Source of the DNA: Streptomyces sp. NBC_00457
GTDB taxonomy: Bacteria; Actinomycetota; Actinomycetes; Streptomycetales; Streptomycetaceae
Length of the DNA: 64,000 nt
Direction of reading: 5' to 3'
NCBI RefSeq assembly: GCF_036014015.1
Contig: NZ_CP107905.1
Span: 3,348,001-3,412,000, forward strand
Part shown: positions 54,099 to 64,000 of the stretch, piece by piece
Position numbering within the stretch: position 1 is the stretch's first letter
How the letters are laid out: every line of letters begins with the position of its first letter
Translations under genes and position numbers: made by a program
The notes under the pieces: generated by a model
The model's input: the letters and a program-made list of their open reading frames with translations, nothing else
Told to the model about the DNA's origin: nothing
Database searches by the model: none

Positions 54099-56543
54099 AG
54101 GATTGAAGGTGAACGCGTCGACGTCGAAGAGGAATCCGGAGCCGCCGGCGAAGGTCAGGTAGAGCGTGGTGGTGCCGGCCGGTGCACCGGAGATCGAGCC
54201 GTTGACGGTAGTGAAGTTCGTCCACGAGCCGGTGACCGGGACGGTGGCGGAGCCGAGGATGGTGCCGGTCGGCGAGCCGGCCCGAACCTGCAACGTGCCG
54301 CCCGCGCCGGCTGACGACACCCGGGCGCTGAACGACGTGGCGTTGCTCAGCTTGTACGGCTCGAATGCGATCCAGTCGCCGTTCTCGATGTCACCGACGG
54401 ACTTGCCGCCCTCGGCGGTCGACTTGTCCAAGGTGGCGATGCCGGACGATGTCTTGTAGTGCTCGGCCTGCCGGTGCTTCGGCTGCAGGATGTGCTGCGT
54501 GTGCGTGGTGAGCCCGGCGTTGTCGGTGTACTCGGCGTCGAAGACTCCGAAGATGTTCGCCGCGTCGTCGTGCTCACCGTCGACCGGGATGGTGATCGTG
54601 CCCGAGCAACCGGTCTTCGAGGTGATCGGGTGGCCGTGGCTGTCGTGACCGACGATGTACGTCAGCTTGACTTTGGTGCAGTCGACCGTGCCGTCCTCCG
54701 GATCCGTCACGGTGATACTGAACGGCACGGTGTCACCGAAGGCGAAGATCTCCCCCGCGGCGGGGCTGTTGATGGTCACGGTCGGCGCGGTGTTGCCGAC
54801 GGTGATCCGCACGTCGGCGGTGCCGGTGGCACCCTGCGGGTCGCGCACGGTCAGCGTGGCCGTGTAGTCGCCGTTTGTGTTGTACGTCTTCGTCGGGTTG
54901 GCGGCGGTGGAGCTGGTGCCGTCACCGAAGCTCCAGGCATAGGTCAGTGCCCCACCGTCGGGGTCGGACGATCCGGCCGAGGAGAAGGTCACGGTCAACG
55001 GCGCGGCGCCGGAGGTCCGGTTGGCGCCGGCCATCGCCGTGGGCGCCCGGTTGCCGCCGCCGACGTGGTCGAAGCGGTAAAGGGCGGAGTATTGGTCGCC
55101 CTGGTACAGCCCGGCGCCGTAGTCCAGCACGTAGTAGGAGCCGTCCGGGCCGAACGCCGAGTCGATCACCTGCTTGCCACTCCAGGGGAAGCTGTCGATG
55201 GTCCCCGGGGAGCCGTCGGCGTTGAGGTGGATCGGCTTGATCCAGCCGCGGCCGAACTCCGTGGCGAAGAACTGCCCGTCGAACGACTGCGGGAACTTCG
55301 TGGGCGAGCTGACGTCGGGGTCATACCGGTACACCGGGCCCGCCATCGGCGACTCCGAGCCGCCGCCGAACGCCGGCGGGCTGCCGGCGTCGCCGCCGTA
55401 ACGGATCCAGGCAGCCTTGGCGGGGGGCAGCGCGCTCAAGCCGGTGTTGCGGAACGAGTTGTTCGTCGGCCCGCCCGAGCAGTTGTATTTCGCGCCTGCC
55501 GTGTTGGTGGCGAAGTCCCACTCGGCGTACGTCTCGGAGCTCGTGTTCGTGCCGGTGCAGTATGGCCAGCCATAGAAGCCCGGGCCCGTGACGCGGTTGA
55601 ACTCGACCTGGCCCTGCGGCCCGCGCGCCGAGGTGGCGCCGGCATCGGGGCCGTAGTCGCCGACGTAGACGATGCCGGTGGCCTTGTCCACGCTCATCCG
55701 GAACGGGTTGCGCAGGCCCATCGCGTAGATCTCCGGCCGGGTCCTGGCCGTGCCGGGCGGGAACATGTTGCCTGCCGGGATCGAGTACGACCCGTTCTCG
55801 TTCACCTTGATTCGTAAGATCTTGCCGCGCAGGTCGTTGGTGTTGGCGGCGGTGCGCTGTGCGTCGAACGCCGGGTTGCGGTTGGCCCGCTCGTCGAGTG
55901 GGGAATATCCGGCGGACTCGAACGGGTTGGTGTCGTCGCCTGTGGACAGGTACAGGTTGCCTGCCGCGTCGAAGTCGATGTCTCCGCCGGCGTGGCAGCA
56001 GATACCTCGGTCGGCCGCCACGTCGAGGATGTCCACTCTGCTGGACTGGTTGAGCGTGAAGTCGGCGTTGAGCGTGAACCGGGAAAGCCGGTTGACACCC
56101 TGCCACGCCGACCAGTTGCCGCCGGTGGTCGGTGCGTCGCCTCCCGGTGTGGACAGCGGCGGGGCGTAGTAGAGGTAGATGTGCCGGTTGGTGGCGAAAC
56201 CCGGGTCGACGCCGATGCCCTGCAGGCCGTCCTCGTCGTGCACGTATACGGGGATGTTGCCGATCACCGTGGTGGTGCCGTTGGCCTCCGTGCGGCGCAC
56301 GGTCCCGTTGCGAGCGGTATGCAGCACCGACCGGTCGGCGAGTACGGCCAGCGACATCGGCTCACCGACCTCCGCGACCCCGCGGGCCAGTTGGACCTGC
56401 TGGAAGTCGGCGGCGTTGATCGGGTGCGCCGAGGCCGGGGTCGCACTGGACAAGGCCGCGGTGAGAGTGGCCGCGACCAGAAGCAGAGCCGAACCGATGA
56501 CCGGCCAACGCGCGACTGCGGCCCTCCTGATCTTCATGAACAT
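53700..56543 (-). CDS. Secreted PQQ sugar dehydrogenase - PKD - CBM6 - CBM13 protein
   Basis: 947 residues from ATG 56543, with AAGGGGAG 9 bases upstream. Signal peptide about 1-40 (ATPASAHP). Quinoprotein beta-propeller about 48-500: GLQGIGVDPGFATNRHIYLYY, His184 in CCHAGGDIDFD, Arg278 in GLRNPFRMS. A PKD module (about 503-590, YAWSFGDGTSSTAANP), an Ig-like stretch, a CBM6-like module (about 690-805) and CBM13 (about 822-947) follow. It is a paralogue of the 46392-49946 protein without the ThuA domain. Codon 243 is TTA (55815-55817). First gene of an operon with ThuA/DUF1080. No PQQ synthesis genes are in the window. Confidence 0.86.
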   Translation of the reverse strand: MFMKIRRAAVARWPVIGSALLLVAATLTAALSSATPASAHPINAADFQQVQLARGVAEVGEPMSLAVLADRSVLHTARNGTVRRTEANGTTTVIGNIPVYVHDEDGLQGIGVDPGFATNRHIYLYYAPPLSTPGGDAPTTGGNWSAWQGVNRLSRFTLNADFTLNQSSRVDILDVAADRGICCHAGGDIDFDAAGNLYLSTGDDTNPFESAGYSPLDERANRNPAFDAQRTAANTNDLRGKILRIKVNENGSYSIPAGNMFPPGTARTRPEIYAMGLRNPFRMSVDKATGIVYVGDYGPDAGATSARGPQGQVEFNRVTGPGFYGWPYCTGTNTSSETYAEWDFATNTAGAKYNCSGGPTNNSFRNTGLSALPPAKAAWIRYGGDAGSPPAFGGGSESPMAGPVYRYDPDVSSPTKFPQSFDGQFFATEFGRGWIKPIHLNADGSPGTIDSFPWSGKQVIDSAFGPDGSYYVLDYGAGLYQGDQYSALYRFDHVGGGNRAPTAMAGANRTSGAAPLTVTFSSAGSSDPDGGALTYAWSFGDGTSSTAANPTKTYNTNGDYTATLTVRDPQGATGTADVRITVGNTAPTVTINSPAAGEIFAFGDTVPFSITVTDPEDGTVDCTKVKLTYIVGHDSHGHPITSKTGCSGTITIPVDGEHDDAANIFGVFDAEYTDNAGLTTHTQHILQPKHRQAEHYKTSSGIATLDKSTAEGGKSVGDIENGDWIAFEPYKLSNATSFSARVSSAGAGGTLQVRAGSPTGTILGSATVPVTGSWTNFTTVNGSISGAPAGTTTLYLTFAGGSGFLFDVDAFTFNPGGGPTPGAGPIVGLANKCLDVRSGSSADGTAVQISSCTGSAGQQWTVTPGSTIKALGKCLDVSGNSTADGAKVQLWSCNGGANQNWQANPDGSLRNPQSGKCLDVSGANSSDGTLVHLWTCHGGANQKWTLP

Positions 56544-56828
56544 GACAATGCACTCCCCTTCCTGAACAGGTGGCTGCCAGGCTTGGGGCGCGCGCTGCCG
56601 CGCCGATGCCGTAGCGGGATTGGGAGCCGAGCGGGGGCAACCGCTCGGAAACAGTAGAAGTCGATGGCTACCGCGCTGTCGGGTCACATCGACGACCGTG
56701 ATGGTCCGCCGACAAGGCTAGAAGACTTCAGCCCAACGTGTCCATACTTCCCTCCGGGCCGGCCAGACTATTGGCCTGTTGTGGAGAAAGTCGCGAAGCG
56801 CAGCAGTACGACTGTGACCAGGAGCGGT

Positions 56829-56914
56829 AGTTGGCACCAGGCAACGTTCGCGACCTGCGGTGATGCCAACTAGATTGTTGGGCCGTTGGTACGGAATCAG
56901 AGAGATAGTTGGCA
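56829..56914. promoter_or_regulatory. Three TAGTTGGCA words upstream of the quinoprotein operon
   Basis: TAGTTGGCA occurs at 56829-56837 and 56906-56914, and its inverse TGCCAACTA at 56865-56873. GTTGGTAC/ATTGGTAC words lie between. The region 56544-57023 is comparatively AT-rich, contains no gene I can support, and lies upstream of the minus-strand quinoprotein operon. The arrangement suggests an operator cluster; the binding protein is unknown. Confidence 0.4.
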
Positions 56915-57023
56915 CATTGGTACAGCGCAGGTCACGGGGGAGTCGCCACCGAAGTGACAGATCAGCACGAGCCGTTGTCGCTGGCCTCTAGGCGTGAGGC
57001 TCCCAGTCTGCACCCGCCGGACT

Positions 57024-57233
57024 TCAGGTCCCGATACAGTTCCCCTGTTGATAATCCGTACGGTGATGCATCCAGAGCACCACGTCACAGACCCTCAGCA
57101 CGCTGACGCTCCCAGGAAGGTCGGCGGACTGTCGCCCGAGCGGGACCTTTTGCAGCCTCAGCACAGCAATTGCACCGAGCACGATCAGCACGAGAGCGGC
57201 GACGGGTGTCAGCAACGGCCAGCTGGCCGACAT
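57024..57233 (-). CDS. Possible small membrane protein
   Basis: 69 residues from ATG 57233, with GGGGAG 5 bases upstream. One helix, LLTPVAALVLIVLGAIAVLRL (about 7-26), is followed by a short polar tail. It has no family resemblance I know. It lies between the quinoprotein operon and the MFS gene. A real gene is possible because of the ribosome site and a sensible single-pass topology, but it could be chance. Flanks 57234-57379 hold nothing clear. Confidence 0.3.
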   Translation of the reverse strand: MSASWPLLTPVAALVLIVLGAIAVLRLQKVPLGRQSADLPGSVSVLRVCDVVLWMHHRTDYQQGNCIGT

Positions 57234-57379
57234 CAGAACTCCCCAGTCCCTTGGAGTAGGTCGACACTATCGGGCCTCGGTCCTCCGGAGTCAGTCGCGT
57301 TGCGGCGCTCCCGCCGAGCACTTCGGTGGCTTTAAGCACAACGGCGTCAAGGCGCCCCGAAGTGGTGTCGTCGGTCCGC

Positions 57380-59418
<2,039 letters not shown>

Positions 59419-60813
59419 TCACGCCGACCCGGTGGTCTGCTCGGGAGCGTTTTCGATCTTCCACTGTGCCGGGAACTTCGGTAGCACCGCCGCCAGGACG
59501 ACGGCGACCACCGTCAGCGCGGTGAGCGCGAGCACCGGCACCGTGTAGCTCCCGGTGGAGGTCTGCACCGCGCTGACCAGGAACGGCGATATACCGAGCG
59601 ACAGGGTGGAGATGGCCAGCGTCAATCCCTGCAGCTGCGCGAACGAGGCGAGGCCGAAGTACCGCGCGATGAGGAAGGGTCCCAGCGACGACTCGGCGCC
59701 GGTGGCGAAGCCGAGGAGGATCATCGCGACCAACAGCAGCGGCGTCGAGCCGTGATTCGCGAAGGCGATCAGGAGCCCCACCGGCACCGCTGCGAGCATC
59801 GGGACCACCACCCGGGGCCGGTCGGTCCTGTCCAGGATCATCCCGCCGATGAGAAGTCCGGCGACCGACGCGGCGAAGAGCGCGGACAGGGAGAGCGAGA
59901 CCGTCGTCTCGGTGAATCCGCGCTCGTCGAAGAAATCGACCGCGTTCTGCCGCACGGTCATCGGGCCGGCTGCTGCGAAGGCGAGGGAGACCGTGATGGA
60001 GATCCAGACCCGTGTCCGGACCGCCTTGCGCAGCGGGATGCCCGGAAGCCTTGGCAGCCCTGCTTCGGGCCCTGTCACACGCCGCTTCGTCGGCTCCATC
60101 GGCTCTGTCAGTTTCATCGGCCCCGTAGGCTCCACCGGCTCCACCGGCACCGTCGGCTCCGAGATGAGGAACACGGTGGTTGGGATCGCCACGAGTGCGA
60201 TCGCCGCAGCCACGAGTAGGTAGGTTCCCTTCCATCCGAGACCGGCGCTGCCGCTGATCAGCCACTGGAACACCGGTGAGAACACAGCGGCGGCCAGGCT
60301 GGAGGCTATGCCGATGAGGGCGAATCCGATGCCCTTGTGCTGCGGCAGCCAGGTCGAGACAACTTTGAAGACAACAGCCAGACCTGACATGAACCCGAAC
60401 ACGGACGCCAGGATCAGCACGACCGCCAGCGCCGGCACGCTGGACCCGCACAGCGGGACAAGGGCCGTCAGCGCCGCGTAGAGGACAGCGGAGGGGACCG
60501 CGACCCTGCGTGCGCCCAGTCGATCCACCCAACGGCCCGCGAAGGGCAGGACGATCGGCCCGATCAGCAGCGGGATGGAGACGAACACGAGAATGCCGGC
60601 GGATTTGGCGACGCCCGTGTCCTTGGCGAACGCCGGCACGATGAACGTCGTCATTGCGGAGAGGCCGGAAGGACTGACCAGCATGAGGAGGAGACAGCCG
60701 GTCAGCGCGGCCTTGGCGCTCGCTGGTGCCTTCCAGAGGTCGGCCAGGTAGGACTTCCAGCCTGCTTCGGACGAAGACGGGGTGGTGTCGCCCCTCGGCA
60801 CTGAAGTGGTCAT
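59419..60813 (-). CDS. MFS transporter, monocarboxylate/nitrate-like 12-helix type
   Basis: 464 residues from ATG 60813, with GGAGG upstream; the frame extends 12 codons further without a site. Helix 1-2 region LTGCLLLMLVSPSGLSAMTTFIVPAF and motif A-like GRWVDRLGARRV indicate the major facilitator fold; FGFMSGLAVVFKVVSTWLPQHKGIGFALIGIASSLAAAVFSP resembles oxalate/formate or monocarboxylate permeases. The central cytoplasmic loop has an unusual charged repeat VPVEPVEPTGPMKLTEPMEPT. The substrate is unknown. Confidence 0.83.
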   Translation of the reverse strand: MTTSVPRGDTTPSSSEAGWKSYLADLWKAPASAKAALTGCLLLMLVSPSGLSAMTTFIVPAFAKDTGVAKSAGILVFVSIPLLIGPIVLPFAGRWVDRLGARRVAVPSAVLYAALTALVPLCGSSVPALAVVLILASVFGFMSGLAVVFKVVSTWLPQHKGIGFALIGIASSLAAAVFSPVFQWLISGSAGLGWKGTYLLVAAAIALVAIPTTVFLISEPTVPVEPVEPTGPMKLTEPMEPTKRRVTGPEAGLPRLPGIPLRKAVRTRVWISITVSLAFAAAGPMTVRQNAVDFFDERGFTETTVSLSLSALFAASVAGLLIGGMILDRTDRPRVVVPMLAAVPVGLLIAFANHGSTPLLLVAMILLGFATGAESSLGPFLIARYFGLASFAQLQGLTLAISTLSLGISPFLVSAVQTSTGSYTVPVLALTALTVVAVVLAAVLPKFPAQWKIENAPEQTTGSA

Positions 60814-60908
60814 GGGAAAGCCTCCGTTACGGATGCACCGCGGCCCCATTGGCGCGGCGAGCTATTCAGAGGGCGGCTCAATCGGTCATGGGCTGGGGTG
60901 GTGACGCT

Positions 60909-61330
60909 GTGAAGCGCTTTGTTCCTGACCAGCTGTGGGAGTGGTTCCGGCCAGTGGTGCCTGCGGCGCCGACGCGGCCGCAGAGCGGCGGTCGACGTCG
61001 GCACGGCGATCGGGAGGTGCCGGCGTCGACCGTGTTCGTCGCCGTCTCTCGGGGTGCAGCCGGTGTCAACTGCTGCTTTGTGTCGGCCCGTTGGGCCCGA
61101 CCGGGCACCGGCACCGAACCGGGTGACGCCGTGCCCGGGTCTGTGGAGCCGGACCGGTCCCGGTGCACGATCGACTGGGAGAACGTGAGGGCTCTGGCAG
61201 GAGGCCTGACAGATTCCGGGCGTCTGGAGCGCTGTTGGCGGACTGTGGGGGGATCGCTGCTCGGCGGCTCACCAGGTGACGCTGCTCCGGCGTCACTACG
61301 AGCGGAAAGGTGTCACTGCGAGCGGAAAGC
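60909..61330 (+). pseudogene. IS5-family transposase remnant
   Basis: From GTG 60909 one frame reads VKRFVPDQLWEWFRPVVPAA then PTRPQSGGRRRHGDREV and VFVAVSRG, the N-terminal DUF4096-type domain of IS5-like transposases. The family match then jumps to another frame (QLLLCVGPLGPTGHRH) and returns as RSRCTIDWENVRALAGGLTD, the start of the DDE catalytic region. Frameshifts and truncation make it inactive. No terminal inverted repeats were found. It fills most of the 60814-61383 gap. Confidence 0.7.
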
Positions 61331-61383
61331 CGAGTACTTGCTCGGGGTTACCGGTATCGCCGCAGCCCTCAAGTGGAATCGGT

Positions 61384-62733
61384 TCACGCGGGGCGCGGCA
61401 CCGGTCCCGGGAAGTTGCCGTTGGCCGCCTGCGGGGGCATCTTCCCGGGAGGGGGCGAACTGAGGGCGGCCATCATCGGGAAGGGCTCCAATCCGAAGAT
61501 GTCCCGACCGTTGATCTCGGCCATCGGGTCGATCCGGAACGCGCCATGGGTCGCCAGCACGTGCACGTCCCGGACGAAACGCTGGACCGGATTGGACAGG
61601 CCGACGGTCGAGGAACCGAGTGCCAGCTGCAGCCCGTCGATCACCTGGAGACAGGCGTGGATCTGATGGACGAGGTCCATCGTGATCTCCGGTTCGTCCC
61701 ACGGGTGAAAGTCCTCGCCCGCCAGCGCGCGCCGGTCCACCTCGTCCGCCTGCCGCTCGATGACCGCCGCGGCCGTGTTGATGACGGCCCTTGCCTTGCC
61801 CGCCACGACCTGCGTCGAGGCCATGTCGGCCATGTTCGGATACGGCAGATTGAACGGCGCCCGCTTTTTGGCCTGCTCGACGAAGGCACCGAGAGCGCCC
61901 TCGGTCATGCCCAGAGCGAGCGCCGCGAAGGCCGTCGTCGTAGCGACCATGGTTCCGGTCGCGGAGTGCATGAATCCGAGTCCCTGGTACTTGCCCCGCA
62001 AGGCGTCCATGCGAGCGGGCATGTCCATGGTGTGGATGACCCGGTACTCGGGGACAAACACCTCCTCGTCGGCCTGCACACTGTTGCTCGACGTGGCGCT
62101 CAGCCCCATGACCTGCCAGTCGTCGACGATCGTGTACTGGTCCTGGGAGAGGAGCCCCATCGCACGACGCCGTTCTCCGGTGTCGGGGTCGTCGTACTCG
62201 AACCCGACCGAGCCCCACTTCGCGATCTTGCAGCTACTGCCGAACGCCCAGCGGCCCTTCACCATCCAGCCGCCCTCGACCTTGCGTCCATCGCCGACCT
62301 TCGGCGCGAAGACGGTGGCGCCGAAAATGAGCGGTCCCTGCCAGGTATCGATATCGGCGAAGACCTCGTCCTTCACACGGTCACCGAGAGCGAGCGCGCC
62401 CCGGGACGCGCTGGAGACGATCACCGTCCAGCCAGCCGACGCATCGACGCGTCCGAGCTCACGCACGACCTCCATCGTGTCGCGTGCGCCGAGTGCGAAC
62501 CCACCCAGCTCCACCGGGACGGTGATGCGGAACACCCCGATCTCGTGCAGTACCGAGACCGTCTCGGGCGCGAGCACGCCCATCAACTCCCCCTCCCGGG
62601 CACGTTCGGCAAGGCCGGGCGCCGCCGCGTGCACCGCGTTGCGCATGCGCCGTCCCTCCTCACTGAGATGGGGCGACTCGGGAAACCTGCTCACTTTGGG
62701 CAACGTCATGGTCATCTCGTGCTCTTTCTTCAT
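61384..62733 (-). CDS. Acyl-CoA-dehydrogenase-fold flavin monooxygenase-like enzyme 1
   Basis: 449 residues from ATG 62733; an ATG at 62715 (MTMTLPK), preceded by AGAAAGAG, is an equally good start. The layout is that of the acyl-CoA dehydrogenase superfamily: helical N-domain (HEIGVFRITVPVELGG), middle beta domain (GGWMVKGRWAFGSSCKIAKWG) and helical C-domain (FVEQAKKRAPFNLPYPNMADM, QVVAGKARAVINTAA, SSTVGLSNPVQRFVRDVHVL). The lack of the usual catalytic Glu loop and the HsaA/DszC-like C-domain suggest a two-component FMNH2-dependent hydroxylase. Such enzymes act in aromatic or polyketide tailoring. A paralogue lies at the window edge. Confidence 0.75.
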   Translation of the reverse strand: MKKEHEMTMTLPKVSRFPESPHLSEEGRRMRNAVHAAAPGLAERAREGELMGVLAPETVSVLHEIGVFRITVPVELGGFALGARDTMEVVRELGRVDASAGWTVIVSSASRGALALGDRVKDEVFADIDTWQGPLIFGATVFAPKVGDGRKVEGGWMVKGRWAFGSSCKIAKWGSVGFEYDDPDTGERRRAMGLLSQDQYTIVDDWQVMGLSATSSNSVQADEEVFVPEYRVIHTMDMPARMDALRGKYQGLGFMHSATGTMVATTTAFAALALGMTEGALGAFVEQAKKRAPFNLPYPNMADMASTQVVAGKARAVINTAAAVIERQADEVDRRALAGEDFHPWDEPEITMDLVHQIHACLQVIDGLQLALGSSTVGLSNPVQRFVRDVHVLATHGAFRIDPMAEINGRDIFGLEPFPMMAALSSPPPGKMPPQAANGNFPGPVPRPA

Positions 62734-62979
62734 CCTTGGGCATAGCCGACGCGTTCATCACTGCGCGCGGGCGACGGCGGATTGCGATGCGGGGCCGGGA
62801 GCGCGTCGGTTCGGCGGCGTCGACTACGGGTTTGGCGGCGGGTCAGAGATCGACCTGATCGCCTTCGGACCCGCCGTGCGTCACCGCGCGGTTGTACGTC
62901 CAGCGCGCGACGGGGAAGGGGGCGGCGCGGACAGAGCGCTTGCTGCGGCGACGATCTGTGACTGTGCCGGGCTCGCCGC

Positions 62980-63495
62980 TCAGTTCCCCGGCATGGGCGC
63001 GGCCATCTTGCGGAAGGCACTCCAGTGCTCGGCGAGCTTGCCATCGCGGACGCGGAACACCGTCACGATGTACCAGTCGTAGGTCTGGTCGGGGCTCTCC
63101 GGGTCCGGCGTCGGCTGCTTCATCATGACGCACGCCAGATCGCCGTCCAGGACCACGCTCACCACCGGCGGCGGAGTGCCGTGGCCGGTCGGAACGTTGC
63201 GGAAGTGCTCGATGATGTTGTCGCGGCCGTTGCCGGGGGCGTTCGGGTCGTGCTGGACGTAGTCCTTGACGATGTAACGGTTCATCACGTCAGCGACGTT
63301 TTCCTGCACTGTGTCGTCGCGCACCATGCGTGCGAGGTCAGCCTCGAAGTCGACCAGCAGACGCTTGATGGCGGTCCGCTCGGGCGTGTCGGCCTGCGCG
63401 ACTGCGGCCTTGTAGTCCTCGCGGTCGAGCCAGGTCTCGTACAGCGCGGGATCGTTGATGTGCGCGATGCCGTCGATGATGCTGAAGTCGTTCAT
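62980..63495 (-). CDS. NTF2/SnoaL-like protein
   Basis: 171 residues from ATG 63495, which overlaps the stop of the upstream flavoenzyme (ATGA). The second half shows an NTF2-like cone: NRYIVKDYVQHDPNAPGNGRDNIIEHFRN, VVSVVLDGDLACVMM, DWYIVTVFRVRDGKLAEHWSAF. SnoaL-like enzymes are polyketide cyclases or hydroxylases that usually rely on Asp and His residues in this cavity; HDPN and EHW are candidates. Translationally coupled to a flavin enzyme, it is probably a biosynthetic or degradative partner. The 246 bp to the next gene holds nothing clear. Confidence 0.77.
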   Translation of the reverse strand: MNDFSIIDGIAHINDPALYETWLDREDYKAAVAQADTPERTAIKRLLVDFEADLARMVRDDTVQENVADVMNRYIVKDYVQHDPNAPGNGRDNIIEHFRNVPTGHGTPPPVVSVVLDGDLACVMMKQPTPDPESPDQTYDWYIVTVFRVRDGKLAEHWSAFRKMAAPMPGN

Positions 63496-64000
63496 GCGCG
63501 GATGGGCTCCTTGTCTCGGGACGAGTCTGTTGCGGCGCGGCGCTCGGGGACGGCGCCGCCGATCATGGCGAAGGGGGGCAGGCCCAGGAGCCGGCGCCCG
63601 TTCTGTTCCGCCAGCGGGTCGATGCGGATCGCGCCGTGCGAGGTGAGCACGCGGGCGTCGCGGACGAACCGCTGGATCGGGTTGGACAGGCTCACCGTGG
63701 ACGAGCCGATCGTCTTCTGCAGGAGGTTGATCGCGTCCTCGCACATGTTCGCCGCGTAGGCGATGGAGAGGCTGATCTCGGACTCCTCCGGCGGGGTGAA
63801 GTCGAGTCCCTCCGCGGTCCGCGCGTCGATCTGGTCGGCCGTGCCCTCGATCGTCGCGGCGGCGACGTTGATCATCGCGAGTGCCTTGCCCGCCGCGACC
63901 TGGGCGGACGCCATGTCGCCGATCGTAGGGTAGGGCAGGGTGAAGGGCTTGCGCTTGTTCGCCTGTTCGGTGAAGCAGTCGAGCGCGCCCCGCGCCATGC
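63492..64000 (-). CDS. Acyl-CoA-dehydrogenase-fold enzyme 2, C-terminal part (runs off window)
   Basis: The frame is open to base 64000, so the N-terminus lies outside. The visible portion (about 169 residues) is the helical C-domain: CFTEQANKRKPFTLPYPTIGDMASAQVAAGK, EESEISLSIAYAANMCEDAINLL, GSSTVSLSNPIQRFVRDARVLTSHGAIRIDP. It is a close paralogue of the enzyme at 61384-62733, with the same closing motif around RLLGLPPFAMIGG. It overlaps the NTF2-like gene by 4 bp, indicating one operon. Confidence 0.78.
   Translation of the reverse strand, partial: MARGALDCFTEQANKRKPFTLPYPTIGDMASAQVAAGKALAMINVAAATIEGTADQIDARTAEGLDFTPPEESEISLSIAYAANMCEDAINLLQKTIGSSTVSLSNPIQRFVRDARVLTSHGAIRIDPLAEQNGRRLLGLPPFAMIGGAVPERRAATDSSRDKEPIRA

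Overview
The window is high-GC actinobacterial DNA, almost certainly a Streptomyces chromosome. Signs of this are strong GC bias at third codon positions, GTG/TTG starts, Tat/Sec exoenzymes, rare TTA codons, a chitinase promoter carrying a chi-box/DasR-type operator, and a gene order (gabT, PAP2 phosphatase, chitinase, polyamine transporter, aminodeoxyfutalosine deaminase) that I recall from the core arm of other streptomycetes. I saw no tRNA, rRNA, CRISPR array or intact insertion sequence.

Region 1 (1-27 kb) is largely core genome. It holds a partial PucR regulator, a membrane-anchored P-loop ATPase, gabT, a PAP2 phosphatase whose 5' end is damaged or unresolved, and a GH18 chitinase with a TTGGTCCAGACCAA operator between its -35 and -10 regions. 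Next is a tight six-gene minus-strand operon for polyamine uptake and oxidation: aldehyde dehydrogenase, potD, potA, potB, potC and a gamma-glutamylputrescine oxidase-like flavoenzyme. With gabT this can carry putrescine to GABA and on to succinate semialdehyde. After it come a NADAR protein, a 93-bp tandem repeat array, a DUF4190 membrane protein, aminodeoxyfutalosine deaminase, a glycerophosphodiesterase, an ECF sigma factor fused to its own membrane-anchored extracytoplasmic domain, a TTA-containing serine hydrolase, an FadH-type dienoyl-CoA reductase, a PadR regulator and an orphan response regulator.

Region 2 (27-57 kb) is an accessory island for complex carbohydrates. It encodes secreted GH5 enzymes, an esterase, a GH95 fucosidase/galactosidase, a right-handed beta-helix protein (GH141-like candidate) and a GH54 arabinofuranosidase. 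It also encodes three secreted multidomain proteins built from ThuA, PQQ-type sugar dehydrogenase (quinoprotein beta-propeller), PKD, CBM6-like and DUF1080 (3-keto-disaccharide hydrolase) modules. Seven of these secreted proteins carry a ricin-type CBM13 lectin module. A CUT2 sugar ABC importer with a ketose-3-epimerase-like gene sits in the middle, a GntR regulator and a second ECF sigma factor lie nearby, and at least five gene remnants mark decay and rearrangement. Lectin cassettes are shared almost identically between genes, and four island genes contain a TTA (bldA) codon.

I infer that the island releases and binds plant or fungal oligosaccharides outside the cell, oxidises glycosides there, cleaves keto-glycosides, and imports and epimerises the products. 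The oxidative part, an extracellular lectin-tethered ThuA/quinoprotein/DUF1080 set, is the most novel-looking system in the window.

Region 3 (57-64 kb) carries two MFS transporters, an IS5-type transposase remnant, and the start of a second accessory cluster with two acyl-CoA-dehydrogenase-fold (flavin monooxygenase-like) enzymes flanking an NTF2/SnoaL-like protein. The last gene runs off the window.
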